Shown: positions 28,283-37,507 of the stretch, in pieces | Numbering within the stretch: position 1 is the first letter of the stretch | Layout of the letters: each line of letters opens with the position of its first letter | Assembly: GCA_016350165.1 (NCBI GenBank) | Contig: CP066225.1 | Location: 124,001 to 188,000, forward strand | Origin: Planctomycetota bacterium | Lineage (GTDB): Bacteria; Planctomycetota; Phycisphaerae; Phycisphaerales; Phycisphaeraceae | Direction: 5' to 3' | Length of the DNA: 64,000 bases | Translations under genes and position numbers: made by a program | The notes under the pieces: model-generated | Told to the model about the DNA's origin: nothing | Databases searched by the model: none | Seen by the model: the letters and a program-made list of their open reading frames with translations, nothing else

Positions 28283-29800
28283 CTAATCGATTTTTTCAAT
28301 AATAACTTCATCAAACCATGATTGGCCTTTACCTAAATGCTCTAAGACCATATGACGCATCGGCTGTTTAAAATCAACTATCACTTCAAGCTCTGTCCAA
28401 TCATTCGTACCGGTCAACTCTTTTGAGTAAACCCACGTCCCTTTTTCACGCTTAAAGCTCTTGGAATGCACCCAGTAATCAGCATTCGTTGTTTGTGCCA
28501 CCGCAAGCCTAACCTTACCTTCGCAGTCTTCAGTCTTCACTTTAGCCTTAAAGCGATACAGCCCACTTATACGCTCTTTTTCATATGGCATACCCCAGCA
28601 TCGTGCATACCACGCATCATCACGATCTGTATCATGCTTGATACTCACAGAATATTTATCATCATATCCAACTTGATCATCACGGAAGCAATCAAAACTA
28701 CTCGCCCACCACATGTACTTATTAGCATTCTCACCATCAGTGATCAACTGATCAAAAGTATTATTGCGTGTAAAGATTGGCTGTTGATATTCCTTCAAAT
28801 GACGCCAAGGCACATCTTTCGCTTGCTCGTAGAATACTGCTGTTTCTTCGACACTCACCGGATCGAATCGCATAACATATTTCAAATCCAGATCTTTTTG
28901 GCTATATCTTGCAGGAATTGCTTCCATAAAAAACACATGCACATCGAAGAACATCCAGCAGGGACCAAACAAAACCTTTGAAGGCCCTTCTACAATAGTA
29001 CTCATCCAACCACCCTCTTTTCGATCTATAAAACCAAAACTACAGCCAACATCTAACTGTTCAGTTTTACCAATTGGGTATGATGCACGACGAGTCGGGA
29101 AAGGTAGATATACCTTTGGCAACAGTTTCCATTCACCTCCCGGATTACGATATACAAACCTCTCGTATAACTCACGATGATCCGGTTCTTCAGAATCCAC
29201 AATGTCCGGCTGAGATATATGCTCAACGTGATAATCCACACCTTCGATTCTGGCTCGTAATTCTGCATCGTGATTAAACGTTCGTGCAGCCTTGATTGAA
29301 TTTTCATACCACTCATCAAGTTCACACTTTAACTCAGATGATAAAACATAATGAAACTTCTTTGTTTTACCGTTCCAATACCCATCGATTTTCACATCTA
29401 CAGTACCATCTACCGATGGCTTAGCAGCAGCAACTTCAATATAAAACCGACCTTCTTCCGGCAAACTCTTATAGCTTATTTTCTTAGGTTCAAAGTCATT
29501 CACACCCTTATCCGCATACTCCCAACATAAATCCATCGGACGCTTCTTGGTTCCAACCCAATGATCGTGCTCAACCGTACCTCTAAACCTTAGATACCGA
29601 TTTTTTCGAACTTCTAAAATAACTTCAGATTCCCAATAAACTTTTGTTGATTGCTTTTCCTCACGAATATCAATATTCGGATACCCACTATGATCAAAAT
29701 CTGTAAATGCTTCATTGGCATTTACAAGAACACAAATTACATTCATCATTATCGCAATGACAAATAACATTCCGACCTTTAATCTTTGGCTAATGAACAT
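28283..29800 (-). CDS. Secreted protein of unknown function
   Basis: A 505-aa exported protein I do not recognise. A signal peptide is evident (VGMLFVIAIMMNVICVLVNA, residues about 9-28). It is rich in aromatic residues and predicted beta strands: FRGTVEHDHWVGTK, WKLLPKVYLPFPTRRASYP, CWMFFDVHVFFMEAIPARY. The last 150 residues (YRFKAKVKTEDCEGKVRLAV, WTELEVIVDFKQPM, GQSWFDEVIIEKID) look like a jelly-roll carbohydrate-binding domain of the CBM4-like type. It is followed upstream by the prepilin-like gene (50 bases), in the same direction. A polysaccharide-binding or -degrading role is inference. Confidence 0.6.
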   Translation of the reverse strand: MFISQRLKVGMLFVIAIMMNVICVLVNANEAFTDFDHSGYPNIDIREEKQSTKVYWESEVILEVRKNRYLRFRGTVEHDHWVGTKKRPMDLCWEYADKGVNDFEPKKISYKSLPEEGRFYIEVAAAKPSVDGTVDVKIDGYWNGKTKKFHYVLSSELKCELDEWYENSIKAARTFNHDAELRARIEGVDYHVEHISQPDIVDSEEPDHRELYERFVYRNPGGEWKLLPKVYLPFPTRRASYPIGKTEQLDVGCSFGFIDRKEGGWMSTIVEGPSKVLFGPCWMFFDVHVFFMEAIPARYSQKDLDLKYVMRFDPVSVEETAVFYEQAKDVPWRHLKEYQQPIFTRNNTFDQLITDGENANKYMWWASSFDCFRDDQVGYDDKYSVSIKHDTDRDDAWYARCWGMPYEKERISGLYRFKAKVKTEDCEGKVRLAVAQTTNADYWVHSKSFKREKGTWVYSKELTGTNDWTELEVIVDFKQPMRHMVLEHLGKGQSWFDEVIIEKID

Positions 29801-29849
29801 ATCTACCTTTTCTCACAGTAATTATTGATCAAACTAAAACACAGACGCT

Positions 29850-30506
29850 TTAATTTAGCGAACTAATTTTGGCCAGACGCCAATACCGATTGCCCACATC
29901 CAATGACTGTTCATGGAATGTTTCTGGACTTTCCGTCGTACAATGTCCATCTAACCATAGAATGCTTGCTTTTTCTTCTTGATGATGTCGACCGTATAAA
30001 TACATCGTAGGCTTCGTAAATCTTATTTCATAGGAAGCCCAGCCATCTTCATCTTGATGCCCACTATCCCCAAACACAATCGTTGAACTTGGATTTGTCC
30101 CCTCGTCCATTTTGTGTAGTTCAACTTTTCGAGGTGGTCCCCATGTCACAACCCGTGCCAAATAATAATTGTTGTATCCATACGAAGTCTTCAACGCATA
30201 ACTATCTGCATCAAATAATTCATCTGCTGGACAATGAAACACCTCTGACGATTCCAATCGTGACATCATCCACTGAGGTACATGATTTCGTCTTCTCTCC
30301 AGATCCCCAGCTGGTAGATATTGATCAAAATCATCCGCATACATATATACGGTATAACCTATTTGCCTGACGTTAGATTGGCAACTTATTGCAAGAGCAG
30401 TATCCCTCGCAGCTGACAGTGCTGGCAACAAAATTCCAATTAACAAAGCAATGATTGATATGACTACAAGCAACTCAATTAATGTAAATGCGTTTTGTCT
30501 ATGCAT
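29850..30506 (-). CDS. Prepilin-like protein (type II secretion signal, DGH C-terminus)
   Basis: A 218-aa pseudopilin-like protein. The start is the ATG at 30506, supported by GGAGG eight bases upstream. It gives MHRQNAFTLIELLVVISIIA, the class III prepilin signal cleaved and methylated by a PilD-type peptidase at the AF junction. The hydrophobic helix ends in LLPALSAARDTA, typical of planctomycete prepilin-like (DUF1559-type) proteins. The C-terminal motif LWLDGHC matches the conserved DG-H ending of that group. Probably membrane anchored, perhaps assembled by a secretion machine like that at 19.7-24.9 kb. Function of the group is unknown. Confidence 0.85.
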   Translation of the reverse strand: MHRQNAFTLIELLVVISIIALLIGILLPALSAARDTALAISCQSNVRQIGYTVYMYADDFDQYLPAGDLERRRNHVPQWMMSRLESSEVFHCPADELFDADSYALKTSYGYNNYYLARVVTWGPPRKVELHKMDEGTNPSSTIVFGDSGHQDEDGWASYEIRFTKPTMYLYGRHHQEEKASILWLDGHCTTESPETFHEQSLDVGNRYWRLAKISSLN

Positions 30507-30712
30507 GCCGAACCTCCAGCTTTGCTTCAGACAGTCGACTATCGATTCATATCTCGTACACAGCAACAGATTCAATTACTAACATCACTAACACTTCCTG
30601 CATTCAAACAAACAAAATAAAACTACAAGTCAAAGGCCTCCCCCAACTAACGATCAACTTCTATCACCTAATAGACTGATGCCTACAAACAACATTCAAT
30701 GAACGCATTCTC

Positions 30713-30734
30713 AAATTACATATTTATGTAATTT
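30713..30734. promoter_or_regulatory. Inverted repeat, possible operator
   Basis: AAATTACAT (30713-30721) and ATGTAATTT (30726-30734) are perfect 9-base arms around ATTT. It shares the TGTAA/TTACA core with the palindrome at 30932. Confidence 0.35.
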
Positions 30735-30931
30735 TCTGTAAGTTTTGTTTAAAATTTACTATTATGTCTTATATCTGTCAAGATAATTTACACATACTCT
30801 TAATACCCGTTTTTAAAGCATTAAGATATAAGAAGTTTTTTATTAGTTTTTACGAATATTATTATCATATAAGTAGCTTTTTCACTTACAATCTCAACGG
30901 ATCGGCTTGAAAATGGCCGCTTTAATGTATC

Positions 30932-30942
30932 TGTAATTTACA
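30932..30942. promoter_or_regulatory. TGTAA-T-TTACA palindrome before the LacI gene
   Basis: Perfect inverted repeat with a single-base centre, ending 18 bases before the ATG of the LacI-family gene. A candidate autoregulatory operator; binding is inference. Confidence 0.35.
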
Positions 30943-30960
30943 TTTCAACATGTACGTATC

Positions 30961-31989
30961 ATGAAAAAAAGCACACCCAATATCTCAATATCCAAGGTCG
31001 CCAAGGAAGCCCGAGTTTCCATCGCCACCGTCTCACGTGTTTTACACAAGCACCCCTCTGTAAAAGCGACAACCGCACGCAAGGTTCAAGCGGTCATCCA
31101 AGATCTCGGCTACAAACCAGGCAAACACAGCTCTCCCCGCAACCCAAGACAAAACAGATCCCCATTACTCAAACATCACACTGTTCTCCTCCTTTGGACC
31201 GGCGGCCGTGCTCATACAGGGCAACAACTTCAAGAAGGCGTCGCAACAGCAATGCGCCGCCATAACATCAACCTCATTGTCGATTACATCACAGACAACT
31301 GGACACCTCCACCCGTCCTCCGTCAAGGTCAAATTGATGGCATCCTTCTCCATGGCCCACCACTCACCCCCAAGTATCGCAAGTTCCTATCAAAATTTCC
31401 TGCCGTTTGGCTCTACTATCAAGGTGGTTCTGAATGGGGAGATCGCGTTCAGCCTGACCACCGACTCGTAGGCCAACTCGCGCTCCAATATCTCATCAAG
31501 CAAGATTGCTCAAACCTTTGCGTAGCAAGTTACGCGCCAACCTCAGACACACACACATATCACACTGAACGTTCCGATGCATTCCAGCAGGCCGCACACC
31601 TTCACGGTTACGAATGCCAAACCATCGGCCACTCACTACCTCAGCCAAAATCACAACGCGGGCTATATGAATTTACTTCGAAAATAATCGAAAACTTTCT
31701 ATCACTACCTAATCAACCGGATGGACTCTTTGTCGCGAACGACCTATGCGCTAATGTCCACGACCAACTGATACGCAACAACATTACCCCTATGAAAGAT
31801 GTCATTCTCGTTGGCAGTGACTGTGACAACATCGCCGACCAACGCCACCTCGAACCCCCACCTGTCATGTTCGACATCAACGCCTACACTGTGGGCCAGC
31901 TCGCCGTTCAATTATTACTCACAAGAATCTCACTCCCAAACCTACCACGCATGACACAACTCATTGAGCCTGAAATACTCATCCCATAA
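30961..31989 (+). CDS. LacI family transcriptional regulator
   Basis: DNA-binding repressor or activator of 342 aa that senses a sugar-like effector. The N-terminal LacI HTH is ISKVAKEARVSIATVSRVL (residues 9-27), with hinge region VQAVIQDLGYKPG, followed by a periplasmic-binding-protein-like sensor (IDGILLHGPPL, DGLFVANDLCANV, DVILVGSDCDN). The gene converges on the seven-gene catabolic operon and shares its terminator; it is divergent from the prepilin-like gene. Which unit it controls is not settled by position. Confidence 0.92.
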   Translation: MKKSTPNISISKVAKEARVSIATVSRVLHKHPSVKATTARKVQAVIQDLGYKPGKHSSPRNPRQNRSPLLKHHTVLLLWTGGRAHTGQQLQEGVATAMRRHNINLIVDYITDNWTPPPVLRQGQIDGILLHGPPLTPKYRKFLSKFPAVWLYYQGGSEWGDRVQPDHRLVGQLALQYLIKQDCSNLCVASYAPTSDTHTYHTERSDAFQQAAHLHGYECQTIGHSLPQPKSQRGLYEFTSKIIENFLSLPNQPDGLFVANDLCANVHDQLIRNNITPMKDVILVGSDCDNIADQRHLEPPPVMFDINAYTVGQLAVQLLLTRISLPNLPRMTQLIEPEILIP

Positions 31990-32012
31990 CTACAAACAGT
32001 ATTTATACACAC

Positions 32013-32042
32013 AAAAAGACCAGTCATGAGACTGGTCTTTTT
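32013..32042. terminator. Bidirectional terminator between lacI-type gene and catabolic operon
   Basis: Perfect 11-bp stem AAAGACCAGTC (32015-32025), loop ATGA, GACTGGTCTTT (32030-32040), flanked by A-run and T-run so it can work on both strands. Confidence 0.9.
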
Positions 32043-32064
32043 ACTTTACTTCAACTATCAATAA

Positions 32065-33186
32065 TCAATCACCATATTTCAACCAACTTGGCTCAATACA
32101 AGTCGCATCACCCACATCAACTGCAACACCTTTCTCAGCACTAGCCATCGCAGCAAATGCCATAGCCAAGCTCTTCAGATTATCTCTTGCAGAATGCCTT
32201 GCTACACGCCCATGATCAACTGCTGACATCAGTTCGCTAATCGTTCCATCAAAACCATCAGGAAACCAACTTCCTTCTAACTCAACAGCAGCCGTCCCCT
32301 GCTCCATCGTTATACTCAATTCCTGCTCACCCAAACTTACTCCATCACTACGTAGCGAACCCTTTGTACCAACAATTAACGTCGTATCACGTGCACCAAA
32401 TCTTGTGTTCGCATCAAAATGCATCGTCACCAGCGCATCTTCATATTCAATATTCACTGTCGCCCCCAACGGCGGCTTCGCATCTTGCCCACTACAGTGA
32501 CACACATTCGCAAACACCCGCTTTGCCTCACGATCACCCATATAACAATTCACCATATCAAACCAGTGAATCGCAAAGTCATACAACACCAAATGTGGCA
32601 TCTCATCAAAAGCAGTACCCTTTACCCAATTATGATCCCACGCCACTGTCATTGAAATACTTGTTACATCACCAACCAAACCTACATTTATAGCTTCACG
32701 CATATACGAAACATGCGGCGCCCATCGACCATTCTGATTCACAGCCAAACACACACCTGCATCATCAGCAAGCTCAGTCAATTCTTCACCCGTCTTCAAA
32801 TCCAGCACAAACGGCTTTTGGCTCAGCACATGTTTCTTTGCTTCAATCGCATCTTTAATTAGCGCTGCTCTAACATCTGGATGCGTCGCAATATCAACAA
32901 TTTCAACATCTCGATCATTCAGCAACTCCTTATGCGTATCATAAACCTTCGCTTTAGGATAAAACTCATCACGCCTTTCACATGCTCGCTCATTATCCAA
33001 ATCAGCAAAAGCAACAACCTCATACCCACCCTTTTTATATCCACTCAAATGCTGCTTCGTAATACCACCGCAACCAATCATTCCAATCTTCAATTTCCTG
33101 TCAAAATCTCTAGCAGGTTTATACTCAATCTCAGGCGCTTTCATCATCGCACCGGCATCAGCTTCTATCGTATAATTTTCAGTCAT
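32065..33186 (-). CDS. Gfo/Idh/MocA family oxidoreductase
   Basis: NAD(P)-dependent dehydrogenase of 373 aa, last gene of the minus-strand operon. Rossmann motif IGMIGCGGITKQH near residue 34; family lysine motif is VLSQKPFVLD (QKP in place of EKP); YDFAIHWFDMV carries the active-site histidine. A 30-residue N-terminal extension precedes the domain. Starts 20 bases after the preceding Gfo/Idh gene. With a second, different family member in the same operon, sequential or paired oxidation and reduction of a sugar is plausible. Confidence 0.88.
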   Translation of the reverse strand: MTENYTIEADAGAMMKAPEIEYKPARDFDRKLKIGMIGCGGITKQHLSGYKKGGYEVVAFADLDNERACERRDEFYPKAKVYDTHKELLNDRDVEIVDIATHPDVRAALIKDAIEAKKHVLSQKPFVLDLKTGEELTELADDAGVCLAVNQNGRWAPHVSYMREAINVGLVGDVTSISMTVAWDHNWVKGTAFDEMPHLVLYDFAIHWFDMVNCYMGDREAKRVFANVCHCSGQDAKPPLGATVNIEYEDALVTMHFDANTRFGARDTTLIVGTKGSLRSDGVSLGEQELSITMEQGTAAVELEGSWFPDGFDGTISELMSAVDHGRVARHSARDNLKSLAMAFAAMASAEKGVAVDVGDATCIEPSWLKYGD

Positions 33187-33206
33187 AACAACTTACTCCC
33201 TTCTTT

Positions 33207-34307
33207 CTATTGCTCAACACTCACAGCACGGTCAATCAAAGACAACGTCTTCTTCAATCGTGCACTCTCAACTGCTGTATCTACAATTTGCTGCCCAATT
33301 CGACATACCTCAACTGACAACGGCCCCTCAATTGCTTCATCTTCCAAAATACAATGCACAAAATAATCAATCGGCCCACGGTTTGGACTCACCAGTTCAT
33401 CCACCGACAACTCCTTACCAATCCGATCATCCTTCGTTTGCACACGTATAACCGATTCATAATCATAACTTGCAATCGTACCCTTTGTACCCACCACAAC
33501 AAAACCACACTTAGGCTGAGGCTGATTCACCCAGGGATCATCAAACGCGCCCCATCTTGTCTCAAACTTCGACAACCCGTTTGCATATTTCACAACAGTT
33601 ACCGAATGCTCATCTACTTCTAACCCCTCAGGCGTAAACGTCGTAGTTGTCACCTCCAAAGGCTTCTCTCCACCATTAAACCATGTTCCCAACGTCACAC
33701 CATACCCAAGATAATCCAATAGTGACCCACCACCCTCTTCTACTTTATAAAACCACGACGTATTTTTTTGTTTTAACTGTTCTTCAGGCGAAACCTTGAT
33801 CTTATCCATATCATGAGCCAAAGGACCACGATTTCCATCATAATAATGTACCTCAATGACATCACCAATCACACCTTCATCTATCAAGCGCTTAGTCGTA
33901 CGATGCGGAGGATACCATGCCAACGGCCAATTGATCACAAACTTCCTTTTTGGCATCACAGCCATCGCCGCAATCATACGATCCGCCTGCTCCAACGTCG
34001 CCGCAAATGGCTTCTCTACCATCACATGCACATCATACTTCGCTACTTTTTCTGTATATTCTGCATGAGTCGCAGTCGAAGCACACACAATCGCAATGTC
34101 AGGCTCAGCTCCCTTCATACACGCATCAAAATCATCGTAAATTATCTCATGTGACAACCCCAAGCGATCCGCCACCATCACAGGCCGCTCCTTCGTATGA
34201 TGCCACATCCCAACAATCTCTACACGCTCATCCTCACTTGCCTGTCGCAGCAAATCACCCATATGCATATGATCGAAATTGATCCCAACAACTCTTAGCT
34301 TTTTCAT
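33207..34307 (-). CDS. Gfo/Idh/MocA family oxidoreductase with atypical nucleotide motif
   Basis: Member of the same family, about 366 aa. The ATG at 34307 is preferred over a GTG at 34331. VVGINFDHMHMGDLLRQ replaces the usual GxGxxG, so cofactor binding may differ. HVMVEKPFAATL keeps the catalytic lysine motif, and YVEYTYW-like family features are represented by SLLDYLGYGVTLGTWF. It lies 33 bases downstream of the phosphotriesterase-like gene. Might act on an unusual substrate or carry a tightly bound cofactor. Confidence 0.85.
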   Translation of the reverse strand: MKKLRVVGINFDHMHMGDLLRQASEDERVEIVGMWHHTKERPVMVADRLGLSHEIIYDDFDACMKGAEPDIAIVCASTATHAEYTEKVAKYDVHVMVEKPFAATLEQADRMIAAMAVMPKRKFVINWPLAWYPPHRTTKRLIDEGVIGDVIEVHYYDGNRGPLAHDMDKIKVSPEEQLKQKNTSWFYKVEEGGGSLLDYLGYGVTLGTWFNGGEKPLEVTTTTFTPEGLEVDEHSVTVVKYANGLSKFETRWGAFDDPWVNQPQPKCGFVVVGTKGTIASYDYESVIRVQTKDDRIGKELSVDELVSPNRGPIDYFVHCILEDEAIEGPLSVEVCRIGQQIVDTAVESARLKKTLSLIDRAVSVEQ

Positions 34308-34340
34308 ATCAGTTCTTTCATTTTTAAACACGACAACACT

Positions 34341-35297
34341 TCATCGGCATGCAACTGGCTGGTAAAAACTAAATACATCCAATGCATTACGATTCAATAT
34401 ACGGTCAATATAAATTTCTTCTACACCTTTCTGCCTCAATATCCGTGGCAGCTCCGCAACCAACCAACCAACGCCCGGCCCTCCATCGTATCCTCGCCAA
34501 TATGACCTCCTCGCCAAATCCATACCAACAACTAATTGTTCTGGATAATCAACACACAACTCAGCAATCAGATCTATCGAATAACTTTGCTCACCATTCA
34601 GTAACTCACGAAAATGGTTGTCATACTCCAACCTCACACCCATATCCAACAACGCCCGATGATACCCCTCATCCTTCACTCGATCACAATGCGATAACAC
34701 CACATGCCCTAAATCAACTCCCTGCCCTTTTAATATCTCAACTTGCTCAACCCCAGCCGTCCCTTGTTCAGTATGTGTAATGATCGGACACCCAGTCCTT
34801 GCCGACACATACCCCGCTGCACAAAACACTTCCCTTTCTAAATCCGTTAACTTTTCATAACTCCCCGCAACCTTAATTACCCCTGCTCGATACTCTGTCA
34901 TTTTACCATGAACAGCGACCATCCCATTCTCGATTTCCCCTGCAAAAAGCCTTACAAATTCATCACGCCCCATTTTCATCATCGCATGATCATCTAAGTA
35001 GTACTGACCCAAGTGCATTCCCGTCGGGCACACCACCGGTACGTTCGATCGTCTCGAAACTTCAGCAACCTTCTCGACATTTCGTCCTGGCCCCGTCGGC
35101 ATCGTATCAACCACCCAGCCTCCCCCCAACTCTTTAAACTCAACCAATCCCTCAACTATCACATCTACATCACACAACAAGAATTCTGGATACTTCTCTT
35201 CAATAAATTCTCCATCGATAATCAAGTGCTCGTGTGCATCACAAACACCCAACTCATCAACTTCAACATCTCCCAAAATGCATCTTACAAAACCCAT
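34341..35297 (-). CDS. Phosphotriesterase-family metal hydrolase (probable lactonase)
   Basis: Amidohydrolase-superfamily TIM barrel of 318 aa. Binuclear metal ligands are visible: DAHEHL (HxH), VIKVAGSY (the carboxylated lysine), ITHTEQG, LSHCDR and GMDLARRSYW (the aspartate). Family members hydrolyse lactones or phosphotriesters. In an operon with three oxidoreductases and a sugar kinase, hydrolysis of a sugar lactone produced by one dehydrogenase is the simplest inference. The ATG at 35297 has GAGGG upstream; 19 bases from the FAD gene. Confidence 0.87.
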   Translation of the reverse strand: MGFVRCILGDVEVDELGVCDAHEHLIIDGEFIEEKYPEFLLCDVDVIVEGLVEFKELGGGWVVDTMPTGPGRNVEKVAEVSRRSNVPVVCPTGMHLGQYYLDDHAMMKMGRDEFVRLFAGEIENGMVAVHGKMTEYRAGVIKVAGSYEKLTDLEREVFCAAGYVSARTGCPIITHTEQGTAGVEQVEILKGQGVDLGHVVLSHCDRVKDEGYHRALLDMGVRLEYDNHFRELLNGEQSYSIDLIAELCVDYPEQLVVGMDLARRSYWRGYDGGPGVGWLVAELPRILRQKGVEEIYIDRILNRNALDVFSFYQPVACR

Positions 35298-35316
35298 CTA
35301 TCTAACCCTCGATTAG

Positions 35317-36705
35317 TTACACGACAAACTCACTACGGTTCATCTGCCATTCATCTCGCCCAACCAACGCTTGCTCGATAGGCCGTTCCAATATCGCCCC
35401 TCTGCAATACAACATCCTTCGCAACTCCTGCACATCCACATTAATCGCATCAACATCATGCACTAAACTCAAGACCGCCGCGTAACCAGCACCCTGCCCC
35501 AGACTCATCGTCTGCCCCATACTTCGGCAACTCGCATGAGCATCATGTGTCGCGCTGAAGCATCGCCCTGCCACCCAAACAGTCTGACTACCCCGAGGCA
35601 CAATCGTCCCATAAGGCACACCATAAACACCATCACCCTCAACATACGCCCATGCAGTCTCATCTTCACCCGCTGCATTTTGTCGATGGTCTTCAATCGG
35701 AGCCCCACACAAACAAATCGCATCCTCAAACATTCGACCACCCAAACAATCATCGCGTGTCAGTCGATACTCACCATAAACACGTCTCGATTCTCTTACG
35801 CCAATATGATGCGCAAGCCCAACAATCTTCGCACCCTCATACCCCGGTACGCATTCTCGCAAAAAATCTTCATACAGAAACGACTGTTTTCTCCCTTCTT
35901 TTTCAGCTTCACTTAACGCTCTAAAATCAGTCGCATCAACATCACTCACACGCACTGCCACCGTCGCAATACACCCCTTCTGCACCATCTCATGCACGCT
36001 CCCCTTCTTGCGTGGCAACATATACTTCCCACTCTCCACAGCCTCCGCCATCTTATCCATCAACATCTTCTTACCACCGGCATCCGCATACCGACCCAAA
36101 TCCACATGACTCATCCGGAACGTCGTCGTCATCGTCTGAGCAGGATCAACATCGCCAGCCTTCTCATATTCAATCCCAGCATGATGACACAAATCCGCAT
36201 CACCACTCGCATCTATCATGCGCTTAGCCTTGATCTTATAAAATCCTGACTTCGTCCAGATCACAACACCCCTAAGTTCATCCGATTCCTCAACCACATC
36301 CACAAGCATCGCATGAAACCAAGTCTTCACACCAGCCTTCCCCAGCAAACGATCCCAAACATACTTCAATCGCTCCGGGTTATATGTCACTCCAGTACCT
36401 GCGCCATATGTATTAGGTCTCAAAAACACATCACCCGTCGCATCCAATTCATCAACCACCATATCCGGCACACCGCCAACAACCTTCATTGGCTGTTCCC
36501 CCGGCGTAAAAAAACCATAAAACGTATCTAACACCTGAGTACTCGCGCCACCCGCATAACCATATCGCTCAACGAGTCCAACATTCACGCCCATTTCACC
36601 CGCAGCAATCGCAGCACAACACCCCGCGCTACCACCACCCACAACAAGCACATCCACCTCATCAAGAACAGGAATATGCTGTTTTGCTAGTACATTACAC
36701 GACAT
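35317..36705 (-). CDS. FAD-dependent oxidoreductase
   Basis: Flavoprotein of 462 aa. The dinucleotide motif VLVVGGGSAGCCAAIAAGEM is at residues 19-38, with the adenosine-ribose acid in VGLVERYGYAGGAST. KAKRMIDASGDADLCHHAG and WVAGRCFSATHDAHASCRSMG are typical of the FAD_oxidored group found in carbohydrate clusters of planctomycetes and Lentisphaera-like bacteria. Its start overlaps the end of the SIS gene by 11 bases. Electron acceptor and substrate are unknown. Confidence 0.87.
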   Translation of the reverse strand: MSCNVLAKQHIPVLDEVDVLVVGGGSAGCCAAIAAGEMGVNVGLVERYGYAGGASTQVLDTFYGFFTPGEQPMKVVGGVPDMVVDELDATGDVFLRPNTYGAGTGVTYNPERLKYVWDRLLGKAGVKTWFHAMLVDVVEESDELRGVVIWTKSGFYKIKAKRMIDASGDADLCHHAGIEYEKAGDVDPAQTMTTTFRMSHVDLGRYADAGGKKMLMDKMAEAVESGKYMLPRKKGSVHEMVQKGCIATVAVRVSDVDATDFRALSEAEKEGRKQSFLYEDFLRECVPGYEGAKIVGLAHHIGVRESRRVYGEYRLTRDDCLGGRMFEDAICLCGAPIEDHRQNAAGEDETAWAYVEGDGVYGVPYGTIVPRGSQTVWVAGRCFSATHDAHASCRSMGQTMSLGQGAGYAAVLSLVHDVDAINVDVQELRRMLYCRGAILERPIEQALVGRDEWQMNRSEFVV

Positions 36706-37492
36706 CGCATGACTCCCGATTCAAATTAGCAAACAGCTTTGCCATCCTTCTTCCATGCTCGTCGTATGCCGCTTCAAATATCTCAGCCGCTCTTTCACCA
36801 CCCACAACTGCACCGGCCGCAAGAGCCCGCGGTGGCTGTCCAGCTTCCGTCAATATTTCTGCAAGTTCTGCCTTAATGACATTTACCACCATACATCCAC
36901 CCACCGTACTACCCGGACTCACCGGCTGCTCCATGCCTTCTATCCTCACCATCGCATCACCCACCGGCGCCCCAGTATCCAAAACAAGGTCTGCAAAATC
37001 CGTCAACTTCATGCCATCTTCACGCTTACTCTCACTCACCTCACTGTGTAACTCACTCACAAGCGCAACAACAAACACACCTCTTTTCTTAAATCCCTCC
37101 GCCATCTCAATCGGAACAATATTGCAACCACTACTACTCACCACCAACGCACTATCCACCTCATCAAACTCATAATTCCGCAATATACGATCAGCAAGCC
37201 CTTCAACGTTCTCCAGATACATCGCCTGTCTTTGTCCATTCGAACCGACAACCGGATGATGAAAACTTAGCGACAACTCAACCATTGGATTAAACCCCGG
37301 ATAACTTCCATACCGTGGCCACATCTCCTCAACCATAATCCTGCTGTGCCCACTACCAAACACATGCACCATCCGACCAGCCAATATTGTCTCAGCAAAC
37401 CGCTCAGCCACCTCACGTATCACCGGCAACTGCTTTTCAACAGCATCAATCAATCCGTAGCATTTCTTCAAATAACTTTCACTCGGTTTCAA
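36695..37492 (-). CDS. SIS-domain phosphosugar isomerase-like protein
   Basis: Sugar-phosphate-binding SIS domain protein of 265 aa. VHVFGSGHSRIMVEEM (about 38-54) is the phosphate loop of the UPF0309-like group; ALVVSSSGCNIVPIEMA (about 117-133) carries the second serine-rich loop; GSTVGGCMVVNVIKAEL follows. Family members isomerise or deaminate phosphorylated aldoses or amino sugars. Adjacent to a ROK kinase, it would act on the phosphorylated product. It overlaps the FAD gene. Confidence 0.86.
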   Translation of the reverse strand: MKPSESYLKKCYGLIDAVEKQLPVIREVAERFAETILAGRMVHVFGSGHSRIMVEEMWPRYGSYPGFNPMVELSLSFHHPVVGSNGQRQAMYLENVEGLADRILRNYEFDEVDSALVVSSSGCNIVPIEMAEGFKKRGVFVVALVSELHSEVSESKREDGMKLTDFADLVLDTGAPVGDAMVRIEGMEQPVSPGSTVGGCMVVNVIKAELAEILTEAGQPPRALAAGAVVGGERAAEIFEAAYDEHGRRMAKLFANLNRESCDVV

Positions 37493-37507
37493 TACCCTAT
37501 CTCCTGA

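Larger units (their letters stand above)
30507..30960. other. AT-rich divergent regulatory region
   Basis: 454 bases between the prepilin-like gene (minus) and the LacI gene (plus). It carries two related palindromes (30713-30734 and 30932-30942, separate entries) and no gene. Confidence 0.5.
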
